64,000 bases of DNA from positions 13,722,703 through 13,786,702 of the forward strand of contig CM060131.1 of the NCBI GenBank assembly GCA_030522415.1, read 5' to 3'. Of the stretch, positions 21,320-30,100 are shown in pieces. A program made the translations under genes and the position numbers. How positions within the stretch are numbered: the stretch's first letter is position 1; every line of letters starts with the position of its first letter. Under the pieces are notes generated by a model. That model ran no database searches, was not told where the DNA came from, and saw nothing but the letters and a program-made list of their open reading frames with translations. Source of the DNA: Channallabes apus (taxonomy: Eukaryota; Chordata; Actinopteri; Siluriformes; Clariidae).

Positions 21320-21372
21320 GCTTACGGCCATACCAGTCTGAGAGCGCCCGATCTCGTCTAATCTCGGAAGCT
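21320..21372 (+). pseudogene. 5S rRNA 5' fragment (first ~53 nt)
   Basis: GCTTACGGCCATACCAGTCTG, GAGCGCCCGATCTCGTCT and AATCTCGGAAGCT follow the conserved start of vertebrate 5S rRNA with a few changes. The C-box half of the gene is absent, so it should not be transcribed. It lies exactly between two oppositely oriented LTR pieces; the 3' junction has AGCT microhomology. Confidence 0.8.
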
Positions 21373-21733
21373 ATGAGCTAGCTTAGCAGCTAATGTGCAG
21401 CTCAGCCAATAGACCTAGCCAAGCCTGTCTTGTGTTTGTTTACCCCTTGCATGCACAGTCCCTAATATTTATTCCGTTAGGCTGTTTCGTGTGTCTTGTC
21501 TTGTCCAGTTTGTATTGTATCAAGGTATGTAATCCCTAGTATTATGTCTAAGTGTTTATGAGTTCTGTTTGTATTTTGCTCCCAAGTTTAGGCCAACTTC
21601 CTTTGTTCATGTTATGTTTGGTTTTTTGTTCATCATTATCATTATTAAAGACTCTTTTCTGTTTCACTGCATCCCCTCTGCATTTATGCCTCAACACCAA
21701 GCCCACAGTCCAACACCATAGCAGAACGTGACA
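21369..21733 (+). repeat. element A LTR end, inverted copy
   Basis: Reverse complement of 19159-19522 with a few differences, beginning AGCTATGAGCTAGC and ending GCAGAACGTGACA next to the target duplication. Confidence 0.85.
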
Positions 21734-21738
21734 AACAG

Positions 21739-22120
21739 TAGTTTTTTTAGGCATTTATTTTGATTTGTCTAACTCAAACAATCATGTATGTGACTTTTAG
21801 AGATTTTCTTAAGGTAACATAACCTGTTTATTACTGTGAAATTTACAAGGCCACAGAATCATTTTTTAGAGTGTTGCACATTACGGGAACTTGCTTGTTA
21901 ATTATTGCCACACCTCCACTTAAAGTCCTGACCTTGTTCCAGGGCATTTCCACATGTTAGGACCATTTAACAGATTAGTTGATTTGTTTTCGGGAGGCCA
22001 GTGTTTCAGATGTGAAGCAGGCAGTGCGGTCATGGCTTGAGCATACTGAGAACACTTTCTACCTTGATGATACTAGTGAATCACCTGGATAAGTGCATTA
22101 GTGTAGAAGGGGATTACATA
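21739..22120. other. gene-free stretch between elements
   Basis: 21739-21876 continues the repeat into which element A inserted and ends ATTTTTTAGAGTG. The remainder shows nothing. Confidence 0.4.
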
Positions 22121-23510
22121 CACTGTAAAAAATGTTCGTAATTCTAACAGTAAAATACCGTATAAATGCTACAGAATAAAACCGTATTTCACAAAACTTG
22201 GGATAACCGTAGAATTTACAGTGAAAAACTGTAATTAGTTTTACAGAGTAAGACCTTAAATTTAACATTTAAAAACATATGAAAATATGGTTTATTGCAG
22301 TAAAATTTATGATATACTGTATTTATAAAAAGGAAACTCTCAGAGAAGGTATTTGTTACTAATATCATGGAGCATCAGTTTATATTTTACTAAACCTTTG
22401 TTGATAGAGTTTAAAAATCAGAAAAATATCTGCTCTGTAAAAAATAAACTTAAAAATTTTATGGTAAAAAAATGGCAGCTGTGGTTATTGGTTGTACGGG
22501 ATTGCACTCATTATACTGTATATTAATAGTTTTTTCTACGGTTTATAGCCGTCTAATTTACATTAACCAAGGACTTCAAATTTGTGAATGGTATTCCACC
22601 CTTTGATGACTGTGGCGAGGACAGCCGCTAGCACATGCCACTTTGCCCGCCACCACCGCCATACTTACATTGTCTGCCCAAAAAAATGTCCACCCTGACA
22701 TTTGTATATTTGATTTTGAGAATTTAAATATTGTTTTTCTGTCTTTATTAAAAAATACATGGGGCCATGCTGATGTCCGAGTCTTGAATAACTTTTGATG
22801 GGTTTTGATGATTTGATTTAGGTTTGTATTCATCAATTAGTATAAAAGTACTCTTAATAGTTTCTTAACAGTAAAATCCGAATGCTTAGCAATGTAACAT
22901 CTATCTCTTTTAGCTCCCAGCCAGTGTGATAAAATGATGCTTTCACAGAATTCCTGAATGAATTCACTGTGGTTATTCATAATAAAACAAAAAGTCCAAC
23001 AACAACGACAGCAATTGTGTACCAAGCATGGTAGTTTAGTGGTTAGCACTGTCGCCTTCCGCCACCAGGGTCTGGGTTCGATTCCCGGCCAGGCTCGATT
23101 CCTGTCTCTATGTGCATGGAGTTTGTATGTTCTCCCCATGCTTGGTGGGTTTTCTCCAGGTACTAGGATAAATAGTATAGGATAAAATTGTATGGGTGAG
23201 TGTGTGTGAGTACTGAGCTGTAAAAAAGATGGAAATAAACCATGTTATTACAACATAAATCTTTAAATTAGACAGTTCTGAGCTGTAAAAAACATGGTTA
23301 TGATCCGTAGTTGTTACAATGTAAACCCTGGAATTTGGCGGGAATAAACTGTTTTTATAACAACATAAACATGTTAATTAGACAGTTATAAACCGTAAAA
23401 AAAAACTATTAAAATCTGTAAAAAATTTTACGGTAGAATTCTAGCAACCACAGCTGCCGTTTTTTTTTACCGTAAAATGGACTATTTATTTTTTACAATG
23501 TAGAGAAATA
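22121..23510. mobile_element. palindromic non-autonomous DNA element
   Basis: The left part (22121-22500) and right part (23260-23507) are inverted relatives: CACTGTAAAAAATG at 22121 against CATTGTAAAAAAT on minus at 23506, and GGTAAAAAAATGGCAGCTGT at 22462 against its inverted counterpart at 23448-23470. TGTAAAA and TTTACGGTA motifs recur throughout. No coding sequence. Exact ends uncertain. Confidence 0.55.
23026..23170 (+). mobile_element. 5' SINE fragment nested in the palindromic element
   Basis: Same SINE family as 1236-1618: GTTTAGTGGTTAGCACTGTCG, GGTTCGATTCCCGGCC, CATGGAGTTTGTATGTTC. The 3' half is missing. Confidence 0.75.
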
Positions 23511-23940
23511 AGGTTTTTCACATAACTGTATTCTGTTATTCTGCTCAGTCAGTCCCAGTTTGACTTAAACATGCTTATCAGATTCCTGTGAGGAAACAAA
23601 CAAAAACAAAAAAAATTATTAAATAAAAAATACTGTATACCGTATGCCTTTATGTTATTTTAAGAGTGAGGTTTGGCTTGGTGTTTCAAATTCAGCTGGT
23701 TTGCTTAAATCATTCAATTCAATTAAAAGTTTTCAATGAAATTTAATTATAAATTAATCCACCATGCTTTGTGATTGTTCTGATGTTATGGTGTGGGTGC
23801 TGATATGTAATATAATATGGATTAAAAAAACACCTTTTAATATTTACACAAGACACCACCTTGTATTAGACTTTTCATGAGTTTCCTGTACTGGAAAAAA
23901 TTATTTGTGACAACTTAAAATGTAATTTTAAATGAGTTAA

Positions 23941-23975
<35 letters not shown>
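23941..23975. repeat. (GA)n microsatellite
   Basis: About 17 uninterrupted GA units. Confidence 0.9.
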
Positions 23976-23979
<4 letters not shown>

Positions 23980-24520
23980 AGTCCCAGACCCAGGATCAGG
24001 GGTGCGTTTCCCGTACAACTATGTAGCTCTTTGCTTAACCACCATAGTACGATGCAACGTTGAAGAAAATAACTAACTAGTCCCAAGTGTTTCCCAAAAC
24101 CATAGTACCTGCGTCGCACTTCCATGGTTAGAACTTTGTTAGTTTGAACCGTCGTTCTTCTTCTTCTTCGATACAATGGCGGAGTAGTGCAATAGGCACA
24201 TATCGCCCCCTACTGTATAGTGTGTTTATTTTTTCTCTCTCTCTCTTCGGCTCGCATTCAATACGCTTTCGCAGTGACGTAACGTAGAAGTGGTGTAATA
24301 ATGTCACAAACGCAACATTTTAAATTTTTCAATATTTCATTTGAACTCATTTTTTATTTGGTATTGATACATCAGTACAATTAAAATAAAAAGAAATGAT
24401 GGGTTTTGAAAACGCTGGGATTGTGTTGTGAACACCTGTTACCCATTTTGCTCAATATTATTTCCTATATAAGTCCCTTTACATACAGCCATGGTTTAAT
24501 GAGAGTTGACGTGAAAAAAA

Positions 24521-24683
24521 TGACACGAAAACCACAATTTACTAAAACAAAGAGCTTGCAGTTACAAATTCGGACAAAAAATTGGAATGAAATCGCACAA
24601 AAAATGTATGCTTCTGGGAATGGGTATGAGAGAAGCCCAGAGGAAGTCAGAAACAAGTGGAGGGACTTTGCAATTGCGACCAA
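24521..24683 (+). pseudogene. Myb/SANT-like DNA-binding domain remnant
   Basis: Translates to a single trihelix-type Myb module: KPQFTKTKSL, then KNWNEIAQKMYASGNGYERS and PEEVRNKWRDFAIATN, with the spaced tryptophans W..I...V and K-W-D of the PIF/Harbinger accessory Myb-like protein. It is cut at 24683 by an unrelated tRNA-like sequence. Isolated fragment, probably not functional. Confidence 0.55.
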
Positions 24684-24752
24684 CTGGTGGCTCAGCGGTA
24701 GCTGTTCTGCTTACCGTGTGGACGGCCCGGGTTCGATTCCCAGCCAGTGCCC
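24681..24752 (+). mobile_element. tRNA-like head of a short retroposon
   Basis: TGGTGGCTCAGCGGTAGC (box A) and GGTTCGATTCCCAGCC (box B), spaced as in a tRNA but without a convincing acceptor stem. It interrupts the Myb-like frame. Probably a SINE head. Confidence 0.45.
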
Positions 24753-25459
24753 AAACCCCAGTTTGTTGATTTATTTGTGTACATTCATTGAATATATATT
24801 GAGTAATATTTTAAATAGGCTTACACTATGGTAGTGCATAAATTTTACAATTTCTTAGTGCTTAACACTTTGTGCACTGTATATGTTGAATACGTGAACA
24901 GTACAGATAACATTCATTATAAGTGAAAACCTCTAACATACTGCTACAAATATTGTTATGAGACATTTCTCTTTGGGTATGTTTAAAGATACTCAGTTAA
25001 AAACTCACCTTTTCTTCGCACGAACGAAACCAAGGCTGTGTTCCAACCGGCATAAATAATGCTTCTGTAGGGCACTTCGAAGGGAGAATAATTGCGATGG
25101 TACCGCTGTTATATCGTTTAAATTGAATTTGTAATCAAAATAACCGAAAAATTAATAACCTAATATCTGAGCACCAAAACATTAAGTTTTCCAAATCGCT
25201 CAAAGTGGTTGGGAATTTTTTTAGAAACTAATAGGGCGTAGGGTCGTTAACTGTGAATAGAACACACCCAGCCGCGGCAAGGAACTATGCTTCTAACCAC
25301 AGGTCGAAGGCTGTAGTTCCAACCACGTAAGTTTGCGACGCTGTTTGCGAATGTTCGTTTGAACTATGGTTTCGGGAAACACCTAGTTGTTGAACTATGT
25401 TGGTAACGACGGAACTTGCGACCATAGTTGGCTAACGATGCTTTTGGGAAACGCACCCC

Positions 25460-26230
25460 AGCTCAGTACATGCATTACAGGTCCTGACCTCTGACCTCTC
25501 TGTCACCTCTCACCACAAAACGTCAAACAGCTCTATAGGCATTAAGCTAGATAATACCCGGCACAATAATCATCATACTGTATTTACACAGTGAAATATG
25601 GATTTTATTTGACTGTTTTTGTATTTTTGTTATTTGTATGAATTAAGCAGAAACATTTAACTAATAATAATTATAATAATATGTAACAATAGTAAGTCCT
25701 AATGTATGTCCTAAAATGCATGTTTTTTTCTTTCTTAAATCTTGTGAAAAGCTGTTTCCTTGTGGCAGCAAGTAATTTGTGCACACACAACTCATCTTCT
25801 AACCACAAAGCAAAATACTTGTTCAATTAATGCAATGAAGGTGTGTACCTTCCAAATATAATTTAGGTAAACACAACTAATCATTTAAATCATTTTAAAT
25901 GTATGCATATTCAAATAAAAAAATTTTCAAATTCAAATTTTATTTGGCACACAAAGTAGAAATGCCTGTGACCTTAAAATAAAAGACTATTAATAGGAAA
26001 TAAATATGAAAAAGAAAAATAGAAAATAAATTTAACTAGGAAAGAATAAAAAAATCTGTGCAATACAAAAAGACAAATATAAGAAAAAAAGAAAAGTAAG
26101 AAATAAATATTTAATATAAATTAATATTAATTTAATATAAATAAAAATTTCCAAATATTTGACAAAAAATGAAGGCATGAAGAAATAAAAAATAAAAAAA
26201 CATGTCGGACAGGTATCAGCAACGGTAAAA
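25460..26230. other. gene-free, strongly AT-rich stretch
   Basis: 25900-26200 is almost entirely A/T with poly-A tracts. It lies directly upstream of the GC-rich chrnb4 5' region. Nothing supported. Confidence 0.45.
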
Positions 26231-26299
26231 TGGATAATCAGAAAGAAGTAGCTACTGCAAAATGCTCAAAAACTGGGAAATAAATGAAATAAAAAATAG

Positions 26300-26670
26300 G
26301 GGAGAAATTGACCTTAAATGGACCACATGCCTGAGGTGACCTCGGGCATGGAGGAGTAGGAGCAGAAATGGAGGAGGAGGGCAGGGGCGCATGAGAGGAG
26401 CAGAAGTGGAGGAGAGGAACAGAAGTGGAGGAGAGGAGTGCACGAGGGAAGGAGAGGGGCAGGCGCACGCGAGAGGAGCAGGAGCGCAGGCGAGAACAGG
26501 AGCGCGTGAGAGGAGCAGGAGCGCAGTATTGCTGTTCCTGGACGCGCTGAATCCGACTCGGTGTGTGTGGGCGCAGGTCCGTCTGTTAAGGATAAGGCGC
26601 GTCCCCGCTGCGTGTGCCCGCGGTATGGGAGTGAATGAAGTGAGCGCGCACGGACACCGCGGCGTTGACC
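26300..26670 (+). promoter_or_regulatory. GC-rich putative promoter / 5' UTR of chrnb4
   Basis: Sharp rise in G+C and CpG after the AT-rich DNA, with GAGGAGNNG repeats at 26350-26520 and no TATA box. An upstream ATG at 26625 opens a short frame that overlaps the chrnb4 start in another phase. The promoter assignment is by position and composition. Confidence 0.45.
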
Positions 26671-26719
26671 ATGACACGGAGCCTCGGCACCCTCCTCTAC
26701 GCCTTTACCTTCATCCAGA
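26671..26719 (+). CDS. chrnb4: chrnb4 exon 1 (signal peptide)
   Basis: ATG at 26671; encodes [16 protein letters not shown] plus one base of the next codon; donor GTAAGT at 26720. Start chosen because it yields a hydrophobic leader in phase with exon 2. Confidence 0.75.
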
Positions 26720-26934
26720 GTAAGTACAGGTCCGCTTCATTCTCCTCTCCGAGCGCGCTGTACGCCGGGGTAAACTCTCAGAACTAAATCATTACTTCAC
26801 CTAGTGTTAATTGTGAACCTCAGTTTTTTTTGTAGACTGTGTACAGACATACAACACACATGTTGTATATAAAATGTTTCCAATGTTTATATAAAATAAG
26901 TTAACAATGTACATCACACACACACACACACACA

Positions 26935-26999
<65 letters not shown>

Positions 27000-27067
27000 C
27001 ATAAGCGTTTAATTGCATATCATACTTTGTATGACTGTGTATGTGACAAATAAAATTTGAATTTATG

Positions 27068-27118
<51 letters not shown>

Positions 27119-30100
27119 TATGTATTTATTTTTCACCTATGATTTTTCATTAATTCACTAATCCATCCATCCATCCATCCATCCATCAGGAAGTGCTTTA
27201 TCCTAGTCAGCATCATGATGGGTCTCAAACTCATCCAAAGAAAAACTAGGCATGAAGCAGGATGTGAGAGTACATTTCTGTGAGACCATTTATCTGAGGT
27301 TTGTGTATGTAGCTCGTCTTGACAGTAACATGGGCCTAGGTGAAATATTAGAGCGACTGAAGACGGTTTTGATGTAGAGAGTGAAGTGCATTTTATTTTT
27401 TTATTTTTTGTCAACATAAGCAATAACGATATGGAATCATATGTTTAATTTTAAAAGTTTTTAATTTCATACTCTTTCACAGACTTATGACACTTTTACA
27501 GTGCTGCTGATTTCTCTATTCTGATTGGTGAATTGTTTGAACTGTCTATATAGTATATTTTTCTATAGTAATAACTTACATGCGAGTCTAAAATGTGTAA
27601 TTCCACAATAAGCACAGACGAGTTTTCTGTAAAGTAGTGTTTAATTATTTAGTGTTATTACTTAATTATTAGTGTTTTCTTGTGCATTTCATATCTGACT
27701 GATTGGTGAGGGAATGTTGTTATATATGTTATAATATAGCGTTATTATATAAGAATAAGTGGATTGTAAAGTACAGTATGATGTGTTGTTATACACAAGC
27801 AATTTGCGGTGGTAAAAGGAGAATAAAATGCTTTGGGTTTGCTTTTAGAGGAACATAATCATCATCGGCACACCCTCAGGTGTTTATTCCGTACATAAAA
27901 GAGAACAAGCACCTGAGGGTGTTTCCAAACTATATGATACAAGTTACAGGAAAATGTATGCGACCCTTTTAATAATAAAAAAAATATATATATATATTCT
28001 AGGTGAATGAGTTAACTGATATATTGGACTCATTGCAGGCATTGAAGGATTTTAAACAATTTATACACTGGTATTTGACAAAAACATGGGTAAAAGTTGT
28101 ACAGAATAGCCACTTTTCAGTCTCAGCAAAACAATCACACTTTGAAAAATTTACATAAAACTCTGTTGACATACCTTTATATTGTTTCTTGTTAACAATC
28201 AGAGTGTTAGCAAATTGAGCTTTATTTGATTCAGGTTTTCATTTGCACAAGGTGTTATTTTCTCTGTTTTCTTTATAACGGTTTGTCCCATTTTTCAGAA
28301 ACAGAATTCTGTCTATGACAAAGTACACCACATTTAGTTCCTTACAATTCTCAGGTCATGTATGACATCACACTGATAAATATCAAATGTTGTTATAAAG
28401 CCTCATGTTGACCTGAATTAGATAAGTGTCTAGTTCAGGACTAGAGGACCATTGCCCAGGACAGTATGTGTTTACTTGGACACAGACAATTCAACTAATC
28501 TGTTAAGTGGCAGGTTCAGTGGGTGTGTTGAAGTCTTGGTGAATGATAAACTGTGCCCTGCCTCCAGAAATAGGTTTAAACAATCAACTATTTGGGCAAA
28601 AAAATACATAGAACCATTAAAGGGTCTCCCAGAGGGACTAATGTAATGAACAATAAATCTAGGATAGTTCTAGATTTAATCTATTTTTGTAAGAGTGTAC
28701 ACTTAGGAAGGACAAGGAATACAACACTTCATCACATTTTGTTATAAATAAATAATTAGGATGGTGTGATCAAAAGTTGACTACTTTCCTAAAAAAGAAA
28801 TCCCCCAAATGTTAGACATTAGGCATCAGTTTATACCATAGCAGTTGGCCAACAATACTTAAATTGGTTTTATCTATTTATAGTTACCTTTGAAAAGCCA
28901 GAAACCTCCATAAACATCGATCAGCCATACCATTAAAACCCACAACATTGAACCCGGGTTCCCCTTGTGCCACCAGGGCAGCTTGGGGCATGACTCCACA
29001 AGACCTCTGGGGGTGTGCTGTGATGTCTCGCACCAGGACGTGAGTTGTGGATACTTTATGTGTTGACCGGACTTGTTTGTCTCGTGCATTCCATGGGCGC
29101 TTGCCCAATAGAGATCCAAATCCTTCAAATTTGAAGGCCAGATCAACGACCTTGAACGCTTTGCCTGCCATAAGCCCCATACACAACAAGCTCTAATGCA
29201 GTGATTGTTCTGATACCTTTCTTTTGTGGCCAATTTGTGCTACTGTGAGGGTTAACCCCTAGAGGGCGCCAAACGCCCGTTTACGTTTGTTTTTGAGTTG
29301 TAGTTTTGTGTTTACTTCAGTTCCCAGTTTGCACCTCGGTCAGGTGACGTAGAAGCTCACCTGAACCGAGGGAAGATAATTGTGTTTAATTATGTTTAGT
29401 TTGTGAGAAATAGCCTGGCTGAACTTCAGTCAGGTGTCTAGCTTTTGTTGTAGTTAAGTTTGTGTTGGGATTAGTCTTTATTTTATGTTTGGTTATTTAA
29501 ATAAAGTCTGTTGTTTTGAACCGCCAGCTCGCTTCCTCTGCAGTCATGCCACGCACACACAGACACACCCGACAGATACGTGACAGAAAGCTAGACCGTT
29601 TAAGTGGCATGGCGGAGGATTTCCCGCTAAACGATTTTTGGGGGGGCGCAAACACGATCTCGCCCGAGCTGGCGGACTGGCTGGAGGACAGCGAGGAAGA
29701 AATGTATCGCGGCTGGGAATACAGCTTGCTGGAGGAGCAGGAGGACTTGCAGGAGAGCAGCGAGGAGCGGAGAGTGAGGGAAGCGCGGCAGAGCTGGGAG
29801 GGCTGCAGTCTCGCCATTCGGCGGACGCCATTCAGGGGCGACGCAACAAGGGGTCACGTGGTTCCCCACACCGGCCGTAAGAGAAGGGCCAGGAAGGCCA
29901 AGTACAGCTGTGACGCGGGGGAAATAAAACCCCAGGCGGAGCAGCAGTGGAGAGAGGAGAATGAGCTCATGTGGTGGATTCCTGATCAGGAGCGAGTGCA
30001 AGACCGGCGGGAGCAAGTGGAAGAGCTCCAGCGCATGATCCTCTACTTCCGGGAGAGCCGCGAAGCGGGCTCTGAGCTTTCTCTTCCCTCGCCAGTGCTC

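Larger units (their letters stand above)
19159..21733 (-). mobile_element. rearranged non-autonomous LTR retroelement (element A)
   Basis: A 2575-bp insertion flanked by a perfect 5-bp target duplication AACAG (19154-19158 and 21734-21738). The left end is a 985-bp LTR in minus orientation (19159-20143). The internal region 20144-21296 has a G-rich polypurine tract next to the LTR, a Pro-rich ORF remnant and a minisatellite. At the right only 24 bp of the expected LTR remain (21297-21319), then a 5S rRNA fragment, then 365 bp of the same LTR in plus orientation. Thus both termini carry the U5 end of the LTR. Confidence 0.85.
23999..25459 (+). mobile_element. Harbinger-like DNA transposon, degenerate
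   Basis: Terminal inverted repeats GGGGTGCGTTTCCC (23999-24012) and GGGAAACGCACCCC (25446-25459), with further inverted similarity inside (ACTATG and ACCATAG motifs on both flanks). It contains a Myb/SANT-like remnant, as PIF/Harbinger elements do, but I see no DDE transposase. The superfamily call rests on the Myb-like protein and the ends. Confidence 0.6.

Noticed and set aside
21320..21372. 5S rRNA gene
   Set aside because: Only the first ~53 nt are present and the internal C-box promoter is missing.
26391..26723. Separate coding gene in the GC-rich region on plus
   Set aside because: Low-complexity frame through putative promoter/5' UTR with no family similarity; out of phase with chrnb4.
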